Source: CBDCGS01 sp965216915 (lineage in GTDB: Bacteria; Pseudomonadota; Alphaproteobacteria; UBA828). Taken from it: a stretch of 64,000 bases of DNA. A program made the translations under genes and the position numbers. Location: contig CBDCGS010000011.1 in assembly GCA_965216915.1 (NCBI GenBank), positions 930,001 to 994,000 of the forward strand, given 5' to 3'. Below the pieces are notes generated by a model, which was given only the letters and a program-made list of their open reading frames with translations, had not been told where the DNA came from and did not search any database. Numbering within the stretch: position 1 is the stretch's first letter; each line of letters opens with the position of its first letter. Positions 16,710-25,910 of this stretch are shown here, piece by piece.

Positions 16710-18743
16710 ATGAGCGAAAACTTGCTCGCCGCCGAGCCGAGCCCCTACCTGCAACAGCACCGAGACAATCCCGTGCACTGGCGCCCTTGGGGCCAGGAGG
16801 CCTTGGACGAGGCGCGCGACGCCGGCAAGCCCATCCTGCTGTCGGTCGGCTATTCGGCCTGCCACTGGTGCCACGTGATGGCCCACGAGAGCTTCGAGGA
16901 TGACGCCACCGCCGCCGTCATGAACGAGCTGTTCGTCAATATCAAGGTCGACCGTGAGGAGCGGCCCGATGTTGACGCTGTTTACCAGCGCGCACTCGCT
17001 CTTATGGGCCAGCAGGGCGGCTGGCCCCTGACGATGTTCCTAACGCCGAAGGCCGAACCATTTTGGGGCGGCACATATTTTCCCGTCGAGCCGCGGTTCG
17101 GGCGCCCCGGATTCAAGGACGTGCTGCGGATGATCCACCAGGCCTACCACGACGACCGCGACAAGGTGGAGAGCAACCGCGATGCCCTGCTCAAGGCCCT
17201 CAAGGACCTTGCGGTCAACAAAGCGGGCCCCGCCATCACTACGGAGCAGCGCGAAAAGATGGCCCTGACGCTGCTCCGCGAAGTCGACGGCCGCCACGGT
17301 GGCATCGGCGGGGCGCCCAAATTTCCGCAGTGCAGCATGCTCGAGCTCTTGTGGCGGAACTACCGGCGTACGGGCTCCCAGCTGATGCGCACGGCGGTCG
17401 TTTTGACCATGGAACGTATGTCTCAGGGCGGGATCTACGACCATTTGGGTGGTGGTTATGCCCGCTACTCGACCGACGAGCGCTGGCTCGCTCCCCATTT
17501 CGAGAAAATGCTCTACGACAATGCGCAGATTCTCGCTCTACTCTGTCATCTCTGGCAGGACACGCGGAACCCCCTGTTCGCACGGCGCGCTGAAGAGACC
17601 GTGAGCTGGCTTACGCGTGAAATGATTACCGCCGAGGGGGCCTTTGCGAGCGCCCTCGACGCCGATTCCGAGGGTGAAGAAGGCCGCTACTACGTGTGGA
17701 GCGAGGCCGAGATCGATTCGGTATTGGGCGAGTCCGCGCGCGCCTTCAAGGATGCCTACGACGTCTATCCGGGCGGCAACTGGGAGGGGAAAACCATCCT
17801 CAACCGGCTGCATGTGCGCGATCAAGACGAGGCCCTAAGCGACGAGACGCTCGCCGCGCAGCGCGACGCCCTCCTTGCCCTGCGCGATGGCCGGCCCCGC
17901 CCAAGCTGGGACGATAAGGTGCTGGCTGATTGGAACGGCCTGACCATCGCCGCGCTCGCCCTGGCATCGGATGTCTTTCAGCGCCCCGAGTGGCTCGACC
18001 TTGCCCGTGCGGCATTCGTCCATGTCACGGGCGACATGGCCGATGGCGCCCGGCTCCGCCATAGCGCGCGGCACGGCAAGGTTAACGAGGCGGCGTTCTT
18101 GGACGACTACGCCGAGATGGCACGGGCCGCGCTCGCGCTTCACGAAACGACCGGCGAGCCCTCCTTCCTCGACCGCGCACGGCAATGGGTCGCCCTGCTC
18201 GACGCCGAATTTTGGGACCAGGAGGCGGGCGGCTATTTCTTCACGCCCAACGACGCCGAAACGCCGATCACACGGCAAAAGACGGCGCACGACAGCGCCA
18301 CACCGGCCGGCAACGGCACCATCGTCGAGGTGCTCGCCCGTCTTTACTACCTGACCGGCGAGGAGGCCTACCGCGCGCGCGCCGAGGACACTGCAAAGGC
18401 CTTCTCGGGCGAGCTCGAGGGGAATTTCGCACCGCTTGCGGCGCTTGTGAACAGCAGCGAGATCCTCGACCACGCCGTGCAAGTCGTGATCACCGGGCCT
18501 CGCGCCGACGACGACACGCGTGACCTCCTTGCGTGCGTCCGCCGCGTGAGCATCCCCAACCTCGTTCTCAGCGTCATCGACCAAGACACCGCCCTCCCGG
18601 CGAGCCACCCGGCGTCCCGCAAGGGGGCCGTCGACGGGAAAGCCACCGCTTATGTCTGCGTCGGCCCGACCTGCTCTCTGCCGATGACCGACGGCGACGC
18701 TCTCGCCGCCGCCCTCCACGAGGCCTGCGAACGGGCGGTCTGA
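16710..18743 (+). CDS. Thioredoxin-domain protein of the YyaL/SPATA20 (DUF255) family
   Basis: 677-aa cytoplasmic protein. An N-terminal thioredoxin-like domain (residues 1-170) opens with NLLAAEPSPYLQQHRDNPVHW and has the CHWC active-site-like motif in GYSACHWCHVMAHESFED. The rest is an (alpha/alpha)6 six-hairpin glycosidase-like domain (GGIYDHLGGGYARYSTDERWLAPHFEKML, then ALDADSEGEEGRYYVW). It is near-universal but of unproven function; a redox or N-glycan-epimerase-like role has been proposed for relatives. Start chosen at MSENLLAAEPS. Divergent from the DUF6489 gene across about 150 bp. Confidence 0.88.
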   Translation: MSENLLAAEPSPYLQQHRDNPVHWRPWGQEALDEARDAGKPILLSVGYSACHWCHVMAHESFEDDATAAVMNELFVNIKVDREERPDVDAVYQRALALMGQQGGWPLTMFLTPKAEPFWGGTYFPVEPRFGRPGFKDVLRMIHQAYHDDRDKVESNRDALLKALKDLAVNKAGPAITTEQREKMALTLLREVDGRHGGIGGAPKFPQCSMLELLWRNYRRTGSQLMRTAVVLTMERMSQGGIYDHLGGGYARYSTDERWLAPHFEKMLYDNAQILALLCHLWQDTRNPLFARRAEETVSWLTREMITAEGAFASALDADSEGEEGRYYVWSEAEIDSVLGESARAFKDAYDVYPGGNWEGKTILNRLHVRDQDEALSDETLAAQRDALLALRDGRPRPSWDDKVLADWNGLTIAALALASDVFQRPEWLDLARAAFVHVTGDMADGARLRHSARHGKVNEAAFLDDYAEMARAALALHETTGEPSFLDRARQWVALLDAEFWDQEAGGYFFTPNDAETPITRQKTAHDSATPAGNGTIVEVLARLYYLTGEEAYRARAEDTAKAFSGELEGNFAPLAALVNSSEILDHAVQVVITGPRADDDTRDLLACVRRVSIPNLVLSVIDQDTALPASHPASRKGAVDGKATAYVCVGPTCSLPMTDGDALAAALHEACERAV

Positions 18744-18747
18744 GCCC

Positions 18748-19218
18748 ATGGCGTCCTGCACTGTCCCAAGCCCCGTCGGCCGCCTCACGATCGTCGCCAA
18801 CGATGAGAGCATCGTGGCGGTCGAGTTTGCAGATCCCGGGGACGAGGAGCAGGCCAGCAACCTGCCATTGCTTGCCTCCGCAGCGAGCCAACTCGCCGAA
18901 TATTTCAGTGGCAAGCGGCGCCTGTTCGACCTGCCCGTCGCGCCGACCGGCACGGTTTTTCGACGGCGCGTCTGGCATGCCATGCGCGCGATCCCCTACG
19001 GACGCACCCAAACCTATGGCGACCTGGCACGGACGCTGGATTCCGCCCCGCGTGCCGTCGGACAAGCCTGCGGCGCCAACCCAATTCCCATCATCATTCC
19101 ATGTCACCGGGTGGTGGCTTCCGGTGGCCGGCTCGGCGGCTTCTCCGGCGGCGAGGGATGTGCTACCAAGCGGCAGCTGCTCGCCCTAGAGGCGGCAACA
19201 TTCAGCCTAAGTGGCTGA
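18748..19218 (+). CDS. ogt: Methylated-DNA--[protein]-cysteine S-methyltransferase
   Basis: 156-aa suicide enzyme that moves alkyl groups from O6-alkylguanine to its own cysteine. The acceptor is Cys119 in IPCHRV; the helix-turn-helix DNA-binding part (YGRTQTYGDLA, then AVGQACGANP) precedes it, and GGFSGGEG follows. Length is typical for single-domain Ogt; no Ada regulatory domain. Starts 4 bp after the preceding stop, so likely cotranscribed. Confidence 0.94.
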   Translation: MASCTVPSPVGRLTIVANDESIVAVEFADPGDEEQASNLPLLASAASQLAEYFSGKRRLFDLPVAPTGTVFRRRVWHAMRAIPYGRTQTYGDLARTLDSAPRAVGQACGANPIPIIIPCHRVVASGGRLGGFSGGEGCATKRQLLALEAATFSLSG

Positions 19219-19241
19219 AATAAAGACATAAGGGGCATCTC

Positions 19242-19940
19242 ATGCCGGGACACTTGATTGACATCCAGGCCGATGGCGGCTCGTTCCATGGCTTTCTCGC
19301 GCGGCCCGATTCCGGCGAGGGTCCCGGCATCCTCGTGCTGCAGGAAATCTTCGGCGTGAACTACGTGATGCGCGAGCTTTGTCACCACCTTGCGGCGGCG
19401 GGGTACCTGGCCCTCTGTCCAGATCTCTTCTGGCGCCAGGAGCGTGACGTGGAGCTCTCCGACAAGACGGAGGGCGAATGGGCGAAGGCGTTCGGTTTCT
19501 ACCAAGGGTTCGACGTCGACCAAGGGATTAAAGACGCCGCCGCGGCGATGGACGCGTTGCGCACCACCAAGGGATGCAGTGGCAAGGTCGGCGCGGTCGG
19601 CTACTGCCTCGGCGGCAAGCTCGCCTACCTCATGGCGACGCGCACCACGGTCGATGCGTCGGTCGGTTACTACGGGGTCGGGATCGAGGAGGCCCTCGGT
19701 GAGCAGGGCACCATCCGAAAGCCCCACATGACCCATATCGCCGAGCAGGATCAATTTGTCCCGCCCGAAGCGCAGCAAGCCGTCAAAGATGGTCTCGCGG
19801 ACAATGCCCTCGTGACCGTTCACAGCTATGCCGGGGTCGACCATGCCTTCGCCCGCCTCGGCGGCGCGCATTATGACCAGGCGGCGGCGGACCTCGCCAA
19901 CGGCCGCACCAGCGCCTTTTTCGACCAGCATCTCGCGTGA
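19242..19940 (+). CDS. Dienelactone hydrolase family protein
   Basis: 232-aa alpha/beta hydrolase. The nucleophile is Cys122 in GYCLGG; the acid is the aspartate in AEQDQFVPP and the base the histidine in GVDHAFAR, giving a complete Cys-Asp-His triad. Early block VLQEIFGVNYVMRELCHHLAAAGY is typical of carboxymethylenebutenolidase-like proteins. No aromatic-degradation genes are nearby, so a true dienelactone substrate is doubtful; general esterase or detoxification is as likely. Ends 34 bp before the quinone reductase. Confidence 0.88.
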   Translation: MPGHLIDIQADGGSFHGFLARPDSGEGPGILVLQEIFGVNYVMRELCHHLAAAGYLALCPDLFWRQERDVELSDKTEGEWAKAFGFYQGFDVDQGIKDAAAAMDALRTTKGCSGKVGAVGYCLGGKLAYLMATRTTVDASVGYYGVGIEEALGEQGTIRKPHMTHIAEQDQFVPPEAQQAVKDGLADNALVTVHSYAGVDHAFARLGGAHYDQAAADLANGRTSAFFDQHLA

Positions 19941-19974
19941 ACCAGGTCCCATCCGACGATCGGGGAGACGAACA

Positions 19975-20952
19975 ATGCCCAAGGCTATTCGCATGCACGA
20001 GACCGGCGGCCCCGATGTGCTGCGTTACGAGGACGTCTCGCTGGGCGATCCGGGGCCCGGCGAGGCGCTTGTCGCCCATCGCGCGGTTGGCCTCAATTAC
20101 ATCGACGTGTACCACCGCACCGGCCTCTACCCCGTGCCGGAGCTCCCTTGGGGAATCGGCCTCGAGGGTGCCGGCGTGGTTGAAGCCATCGGCGACAGCG
20201 TGACAGAAGTTGCCGTCGGCGACCGGGTGGCCTACGCCTGCCCGCCGCCGCCGGGCGCCTATGCGGAAGCCCGCGTGATGCAGGCAGCCCACTTGGTGCG
20301 CTTGCCCGATGTCCTGAGCTTCGAGCAGGGGGCAGCGATGATGCTCCAGGGCATGACCGTGGAATATCTCGTACGCCGTACCTACCCGGTGCAGGCCGGC
20401 GAAACCGTTCTGGTCCACGCGGCGGCAGGCGGCGTCGGGCTGATTCAGTGCCAGTGGCTCAACCACATCGGCGCCACTGTGATCGGCACCGTGAGTTCGC
20501 CAGAAAAGGCCTCCCTCGCGGAGGCTCACGGCTGCCACCACGCCATCAACTACCGCGAGGAGGATTTCGCGGCCCGTGTGATGGACTTAACCGAGGGCGC
20601 CGGCGTCCCAGTGGTCTACGATTCGGTCGGAAGGGACACGCTCGACGGGTCCCTCGCATGCCTCGCCTTGCGCGGCTTGCTCGTGAGCTTCGGCAACGCC
20701 TCGGGCCCGATCACGGATTTCGCGCTCGGCCGGCTGGGCGCGCGCTCCGCATTCCTCACCCGCCCCACCCTCTTTGGCTACAACGCCACACGGGCCGAAC
20801 TCGAAGACTCGGCCGGCGCCCTCTTCGACGTGGTGCAAAAGGGCGCCGTGAAAATCGAGATCAACCAAACCTACCCGCTCGCCGAAGCAGCCCAGGCGCA
20901 CCGCGATCTCGAGGCGCGCAAGACCACGGGCTCGACGGTGTTGGTGCCGTAG
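19975..20952 (+). CDS. NADPH:quinone reductase (zinc-independent MDR family)
   Basis: 325-aa medium-chain dehydrogenase/reductase close to E. coli QorA. The start MPKAIRMHETGGPDVL is family-typical; GLNYIDVYHRTGLYP and GIGLEGAGVVEAIG belong to the catalytic domain, and VHAAAGGVGLIQCQWLN is the NADPH-binding Rossmann motif. The structural and catalytic zinc cysteines of alcohol dehydrogenases are absent. Likely reduces quinones or enals in the cytoplasm; joined to the two upstream genes in a small stress or detoxification cluster. Confidence 0.9.
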   Translation: MPKAIRMHETGGPDVLRYEDVSLGDPGPGEALVAHRAVGLNYIDVYHRTGLYPVPELPWGIGLEGAGVVEAIGDSVTEVAVGDRVAYACPPPPGAYAEARVMQAAHLVRLPDVLSFEQGAAMMLQGMTVEYLVRRTYPVQAGETVLVHAAAGGVGLIQCQWLNHIGATVIGTVSSPEKASLAEAHGCHHAINYREEDFAARVMDLTEGAGVPVVYDSVGRDTLDGSLACLALRGLLVSFGNASGPITDFALGRLGARSAFLTRPTLFGYNATRAELEDSAGALFDVVQKGAVKIEINQTYPLAEAAQAHRDLEARKTTGSTVLVP

Positions 20953-20979
20953 CGCCGCTCGCCGGCACGCCGTCTGCGG

Positions 20980-21870
20980 TCACGCCGCACAGCCGCGCCT
21001 CACCCGCGCTTCACGGCGCGCGATATAAACGCCGCTCGCGACGATAATCGCGGCACCGACCCACGTCCATATGTCGGGGAATTCCGCGAACCAAAGGTAT
21101 CCAACGACCGTCGCGCCGAGAAGCTGACCGTAATCGAACGGCCCGACGAACGAGGCGTTGCCATATTGGTAGGCCTTGATCACCCCGTAGTGGCCGAGAC
21201 CCCCGAAAAACCCGAGACCGAGGAAGACGAGCCCGTGCTCGAGCGACTCGGGCGTCACCCAGAAGAACGGAACCGCGGCACTCGACGCGATCAGCGCCAC
21301 AAGGATTGTGTATACCCCGGTGACGCGGTCATCGTCGATTCCAGCGATGCGGCGTGTGAGAATCTGGAACAGAGCGTAGCAGGCGGCCGATCCCATGATC
21401 AGTGCGACCGACCAATGGCCGACGTCCGCACCCGGGCGGATAATGATCATTGCGCCGACGAACCCGACCGCAACCGCCGCCCAGCGCCGCGGTCCCACCC
21501 GCTCGCCCAGCATCGGCACCGACAGCGCGACCACCATGAGCGGTGCCGTGAAGAACGTCGCCGTCACCGTCGTCAGCGGCACGAACGTCAGTGGGTAGAC
21601 GTAAAGGACCAGCGAGAGCAGCTGTAACGCCGACCGTACGAGCTGCAGTCTGGGTTGCCGGCTTCGGAACAAAGAAAAGCCGAGCGATGGCATGAAGAGC
21701 GCCATCATGAGAGCGCAGTGCACGACCGAACGCACCCAAACGATCTGCACGATATGGTAATCGGCCGCCAAAAGATATTTCACGAGCCCGTTCAGGAACG
21801 GAAAGAGGATGATCGCCGTCGTGCACATGTAGACGATGCCGCGCACGGGGTCGTCGTGCCGCTCAAGCAT
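20980..21870 (-). CDS. EamA/DMT family transporter (paralogue 1)
   Basis: 296-aa inner-membrane protein with about ten hydrophobic segments in two EamA repeats. GERVGPRRWAAVAVGFVGAMIIIRPG and VGPFDYGQLLGATVVGYLWFAEFPD are the conserved repeat ends. Substrate unknown; relatives export metabolites or amino acids. It overlaps the upstream paralogue by 8 bp, so the pair is cotranscribed and probably arose by tandem duplication. Confidence 0.88.
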   Translation of the reverse strand: MLERHDDPVRGIVYMCTTAIILFPFLNGLVKYLLAADYHIVQIVWVRSVVHCALMMALFMPSLGFSLFRSRQPRLQLVRSALQLLSLVLYVYPLTFVPLTTVTATFFTAPLMVVALSVPMLGERVGPRRWAAVAVGFVGAMIIIRPGADVGHWSVALIMGSAACYALFQILTRRIAGIDDDRVTGVYTILVALIASSAAVPFFWVTPESLEHGLVFLGLGFFGGLGHYGVIKAYQYGNASFVGPFDYGQLLGATVVGYLWFAEFPDIWTWVGAAIIVASGVYIARREARVRRGCAA

Positions 21871-22780
21871 CGGAGCCGTGCATCCCTCGTGCGGCCGCGC
21901 GCTGGTTCAGCGCCTCGCGGTGCGCGACGTAAAGCCCGCTGGTCACGATGATCGCCGCGCCGACCCATGTGAGCGCGTCGGGAAACTCGTCAAACACGAT
22001 GTAGCCGAGGACCGTCGCACCGATGAGCTGGCTATAGTCGAACGGCCCCACCACCGAGGCCTCGGCATACTGAAACGCCTTGATGACGAAGAAATGCGCG
22101 AGCCCGCCGAACACACCGAGCGCGATGAAAACGAGCCCGTCGACGACCGTGTGCGGCGTCTCCCAATAGAACGGCACCGCGATCGTGGTGACCACGAGGG
22201 CAACCACGATGGTGTAGACCGCCGTGGTGCGCGGATCGTCGTGGGCGGCGAGTTGTCGCGTCTGGATCTGATAGATCGCATAGAAGAAAGCGCCGCCGAG
22301 CGTGAGCAGCGACGCCCAATGGGCGACCTCGGCGCCCGGCCGCAGCACGATCAGCACGCCCGCGAGGCCGACGAAGACGGCCGCCCACCGCCGCGGCCCG
22401 ACCCGTTCCTTGAGGAGTGGCACTGAGAGCGCGACCAGCATGAGCGGCCCGGTGAAGAGCACCATGGTCACGGTGGTCATCGGCACGTAGATCAGGCCGA
22501 CCCAAATCAGCGCGAACGTGACCAGCTGCGTCGTCGAGCGCACCATTTGCAGCCGCGGTCGATGGGTAACGAACAGCGCGCGTCCCATCGTCGGCCAGAA
22601 AAGCGCCAACATCAGCAGCATGTGAATGACGCAGCGAAACCAGATGATCTGCGCCATGTGGTAGTCGGTCGTGAGGTATTTGACGCACGCGTTGAGCGAC
22701 GGAAACATGACCGTCGTCGTGATACACATATAGAAAACGCCGACGAGCGGCGCGCGCGCGTCGTGGGGGGCGGCTGACAT
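21863..22780 (-). CDS. EamA/DMT family transporter (paralogue 2)
   Basis: 305-aa ten-helix transporter sharing motifs along its length with the next gene (KERVGPRRWAAVFVGLAG, VGPFDYSQLIGATVLGY, FPDALTWVGAAIIVTSG). The start MSAAPHDARAPLVG at 22780 is chosen; a longer in-frame reading would overlap rho and has no transporter similarity. It may read from rho, 71 bp upstream. Substrate unknown; a heterodimeric transporter made with its paralogue is possible but unproven. Confidence 0.88.
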   Translation of the reverse strand: MSAAPHDARAPLVGVFYMCITTTVMFPSLNACVKYLTTDYHMAQIIWFRCVIHMLLMLALFWPTMGRALFVTHRPRLQMVRSTTQLVTFALIWVGLIYVPMTTVTMVLFTGPLMLVALSVPLLKERVGPRRWAAVFVGLAGVLIVLRPGAEVAHWASLLTLGGAFFYAIYQIQTRQLAAHDDPRTTAVYTIVVALVVTTIAVPFYWETPHTVVDGLVFIALGVFGGLAHFFVIKAFQYAEASVVGPFDYSQLIGATVLGYIVFDEFPDALTWVGAAIIVTSGLYVAHREALNQRAAARGMHGSDA

Positions 22781-22851
22781 GCCGGGTTTGTAGGGGATCG
22801 TCGGCCCGCGCGCCAGCGAGCACGTGACCGGGCTGAGACGCGGTGACGCCT

Positions 22852-24108
22852 CTAAGTGTTCATCGATTCGAAGAAATCGTTGTTGGTCTTGGTCGAGCGC
22901 AGCTTGTCGAGCAGGAACTCCATCGCGTCCACGGTGCCCATGGGCGAGAGGATCCGCCGCAAGACCCACATCTTGGCGAGTGTCGCGCGGTCGACCAGCA
23001 GCTCTTCCTTGCGGGTGCCGGAGCGCGCGATGTCCATGCTTGGCCAGGTCCGCTTGTCGGCGAGCTTGCGGTCTAGAATGATCTCGGAGTTGCCGGTGCC
23101 TTTGAACTCCTCGAAGATCACCTCGTCCATCCGCGAGCCGGTGTCGATCAGGGCCGTCGCGATAATCGTGAGCGAGCCGCCATCCTCAATGTTGCGCGCG
23201 GCGCCGAAGAACCGCTTGGGGCGCTGCAGCGCGTTGGCATCGACACCGCCCGTGAGCACCTTGCCCGAGGACGGCACGACCGTGTTGTAGGCCCGCGCGA
23301 GACGGGTGATCGAGTCCAGCAGGATCACCACGTCGCGCTTGTGCTCAACGAGGCGCTTTGCCTTTTCGCTCACCATCTCCGCAACCTGGACGTGGCGCGA
23401 CGCCGGCTCATCGAAGGTCGAGCTCACCACCTCGCCTTTCACCGAGCGATCCATGTCCGTCACCTCCTCGGGCCGCTCGTCGATCAGCAGCACGATGAGA
23501 TAGGCCTCGGGGTGATTTTCCTCGATCGAGCGCGCAATGTTCTGCAGCATCATGGTCTTGCCGGTGCGCGGTGGCGCGACCACCAGAGCGCGCTGGCCCT
23601 TGCCGAGCGGGGCGACGATATCGATGATCCGGCTGGTCGGATCCTTCAGCGTCGGGTCTTCGATCTCCATCTTGAAGCGCTCTTCCGGATAGAGCGGCGT
23701 CAGATTGTCGAAATTGACCTTGTGGCGGATCTTCTCCGGCGGATCGAAATTGATCTTGTTGAGCTTGAGGAGCGCGAAATAGCGCTCGCCGTCCTTCGGC
23801 GCGCGGATCTGACCTTCCAGCGTATCGCCCGTGCGAAGCCCAAACCGTCGAATCTGGCTCGGGCTGACATAAATATCGTCCGGGCCCGGAAGGTAGTTCG
23901 CCTCTGGTGAGCGCAAGAATCCAAAACCGTCCTGCAACGTTTCAAGAACGCCTGAGCCGAAGATCGCTTGGTCGTTCTCGGCAAGCTGCTTGAGGATCGC
24001 GAACATCAAGTCCTGACGCCGCATCGAGCTCGCGTTCTCGATGTCGAGCTCCTCTGCGGTGTCGATGAGCTGCGTCGCGGATTGGGTCTTGAGGTCCTGG
24101 AGGTTCAT
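22852..24108 (-). CDS. rho: Transcription termination factor Rho
   Basis: Hexameric RNA-dependent ATPase/helicase (418 aa). The N-terminal helix bundle begins MNLQDLKTQSATQLID; the OSB cold-shock fold has GFGFLRSPEANYLPGPDDIYVSPSQIRRFGLRTGD; Walker A is APPRTGKT, Walker B VVILLDSITRLARAYN, and the R-loop GTGNSEIILDR follows. Length matches the family. The roughly 200-bp leader upstream carries palindromes (see 24209-24257) and may be a site of autoregulation, which is usual for rho. Confidence 0.98.
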   Translation of the reverse strand: MNLQDLKTQSATQLIDTAEELDIENASSMRRQDLMFAILKQLAENDQAIFGSGVLETLQDGFGFLRSPEANYLPGPDDIYVSPSQIRRFGLRTGDTLEGQIRAPKDGERYFALLKLNKINFDPPEKIRHKVNFDNLTPLYPEERFKMEIEDPTLKDPTSRIIDIVAPLGKGQRALVVAPPRTGKTMMLQNIARSIEENHPEAYLIVLLIDERPEEVTDMDRSVKGEVVSSTFDEPASRHVQVAEMVSEKAKRLVEHKRDVVILLDSITRLARAYNTVVPSSGKVLTGGVDANALQRPKRFFGAARNIEDGGSLTIIATALIDTGSRMDEVIFEEFKGTGNSEIILDRKLADKRTWPSMDIARSGTRKEELLVDRATLAKMWVLRRILSPMGTVDAMEFLLDKLRSTKTNNDFFESMNT

Positions 24109-24208
24109 CGGGATATCCGAGCTATGCCGAGTGAAGCCGTTCGGCGTGCGCGAGAGAGAGTCAGCGCGGAGGTCGAGGTGCGGAAGGAAAACGTGCGGGG
24201 GGGACCGA

Positions 24209-24257
24209 CGGGCTAGGCGCAGGCCCGCTTTTTTAGCCCACTGACCGGATTATCCGG
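24209..24257 (+). promoter_or_regulatory. Hairpin cluster in the rho leader
   Basis: Two structures lie in the gap between rho and dcd. On the plus strand CGGGC (24209-24213) pairs with GCCCG (24223-24227), followed by CTTTTTT, an intrinsic-terminator shape that would stop transcription antisense to rho. Next to it is a perfect odd palindrome CCGGAT-T-ATCCGG (24245-24257). In the rho mRNA both would lie in the 5' leader 100-150 nt before the start codon. Function is inferred only. Confidence 0.45.
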
Positions 24258-24309
24258 CGCAGTGGCTTAAAGTCAAATGGAGATTGCCCCGCGAAATATC
24301 AAGATATTG

Positions 24310-25458
24310 TTAACGCGACGGCACCTTGAACTGCTTGGCAAGCGCAAGCCCCTGGCGCTGGTAAGAGGAGCCGATCGCCGCACCATAGATCCTCTCCGGC
24401 ACCTCGGTCAGCCGCTCGAAGAGAAGCCGCCCAACGGTCTGCCCGTCCTCGATCGCAAAAGGCACGTCGTGCGAGCGGACCTCGAGCACCGCGCGGGTGC
24501 CTTCGGCGTCGCGATCGCCGAAGCCAGGATCGAAGAACCCGGCATAGTGGGCCCGAAACTCGCCCACCGCGGTGTCATAGGCCACCATTTCGGCGGCGTG
24601 GTCAGCCGGAATACGCACGGCCTCCTTGGAAGCCAGGATGTAAAAGTCGTCTGGATTCAAGATCACGCCGCCGGTCGGCGCGGCGTAGATCGGATCCCAG
24701 AAATCAGCGGGCTCGTAGTGAGCCACCTTGTCGAGGTCGATCAGATCGGCGTGCCGACGAGCCCGCCAACCAACAAGCTCGTCCGGACCGCCCTCGAGAT
24801 CGACGGTCAGCGGCAAGCCGCCTGCGAAGCGATCTCGCTCGACGGTGCGGTCGACCAAACCGCGCTCCTCCTGAAGCCTCTGCAGATCGCGCTCTGAATA
24901 GGCGGGAACGCCGCGCTTGAACCGCAGCTGGTTCAAGGCGCTCCCGGCGCGCACGACGATGCTGAAGGTGCGCGGCGACACCTCGGCGTAGAGCGGTCCT
25001 TGATAGCCTCGGCGTACCCGGTCGAACTCCTCGGCGCCGTCGGTGATGAGGCGCGTGAAAATGTCGAGGCGCCCGGTCGAGCTTTTCGGGTTGGCGTGGG
25101 CGGTCAGCGCGCTGCCGAGGACCAGCTGCTCCGAGAGCGGCACGATATACACACAACCGCGCTCCAGCACGGCACCTTCGCGGAGGCTGATCGTGTGCAT
25201 GCTAAGGATATCGAGCTTTTCCGCCACGGTGCAGTCACGACCGGGCAGAAAGCTCGCGCGCACCCGATAGGCCATATCACCCAACCGCAGGTCGAGGCTC
25301 GCAGGCTGGATCTGACGCTCATCGATGTCCGGTTTGGCGCTGACCGCCTCGCGCGTGATCAGCGCCCGGATCGCTTGGCTGGGCAGGACGCCCGTGCCGT
25401 GGCGCACCGGTCCATCATGCGGCAAGCTCGGAAACAACGATCCGACCGGCTCTGCCAT
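24310..25458 (-). CDS. dcd: dCTP deaminase, long alphaproteobacterial form
   Basis: 382-aa 2'-deoxycytidine 5'-triphosphate deaminase of the elongated family with two related halves. The first half has IQPASLDLRLGDMAYRVRASFLPG and the active-site region SSTGRLDIFTRLI; the second has GVILNPDDFYILASKEAV and the AGFFDPGFG block of dUTPase/Dcd folds. It makes dUTP for thymidylate synthesis. About twice the length of E. coli Dcd because of the duplication. Leftward, close behind hemJ (8 bp). Confidence 0.92.
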   Translation of the reverse strand: MAEPVGSLFPSLPHDGPVRHGTGVLPSQAIRALITREAVSAKPDIDERQIQPASLDLRLGDMAYRVRASFLPGRDCTVAEKLDILSMHTISLREGAVLERGCVYIVPLSEQLVLGSALTAHANPKSSTGRLDIFTRLITDGAEEFDRVRRGYQGPLYAEVSPRTFSIVVRAGSALNQLRFKRGVPAYSERDLQRLQEERGLVDRTVERDRFAGGLPLTVDLEGGPDELVGWRARRHADLIDLDKVAHYEPADFWDPIYAAPTGGVILNPDDFYILASKEAVRIPADHAAEMVAYDTAVGEFRAHYAGFFDPGFGDRDAEGTRAVLEVRSHDVPFAIEDGQTVGRLLFERLTEVPERIYGAAIGSSYQRQGLALAKQFKVPSR

Positions 25459-25466
25459 GATTCCCC

Positions 25467-25910
25467 CTAGAATGGGCGGACGATCACCAGGATGACGATA
25501 CCGACCATCGCGACGGCCGGCGCTTCGTTGATAATACGATAGAACCGCTCGCTTCGCCGGTTCCTATCATGCGCGAAGTCGCGGCGTGCACGCGCCAGCA
25601 GGCCGTGAAAGCCAAACAGGAACGTAAGCAGCACGAGCTTGAGGTAGATCCAGTAGTCCGTCGCCCAGTCGATCACGCCGGGATGCGCCAGCATCGCGAT
25701 CCCGAACCCGAGGCTCGCGATCATCGCCGGGTTGATAATGACGCGCAGGAGGCGCCGCTCCATCACCTTGAGGGTCTCCGACAGCTCCGAGCCGGGCTCC
25801 GCCTTCACGTGATAAACGAAGAGCCGCGGCAAATAGAGCATGCCGGCCATCCACGCGATCACCGAGATCACGTGTAGCGCCCTCAACCACGTGAGAAGAT
25901 CGTCGGCCAT
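25467..25910 (-). CDS. hemJ: Protoporphyrinogen IX oxidase HemJ
   Basis: 147-aa inner-membrane protein with four predicted helices. WLRALHVISVIAWMAGMLYLPRLFVYH carries the conserved His and Arg residues of HemJ; the next helices contain NPAMIASLGFGIAML and YWIYLKLVLLTFLFGFHG. It oxidises protoporphyrinogen in most alphaproteobacteria. It starts directly after the hemH stop, so penultimate and last haem steps are encoded side by side. Confidence 0.93.
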   Translation of the reverse strand: MADDLLTWLRALHVISVIAWMAGMLYLPRLFVYHVKAEPGSELSETLKVMERRLLRVIINPAMIASLGFGIAMLAHPGVIDWATDYWIYLKLVLLTFLFGFHGLLARARRDFAHDRNRRSERFYRIINEAPAVAMVGIVILVIVRPF

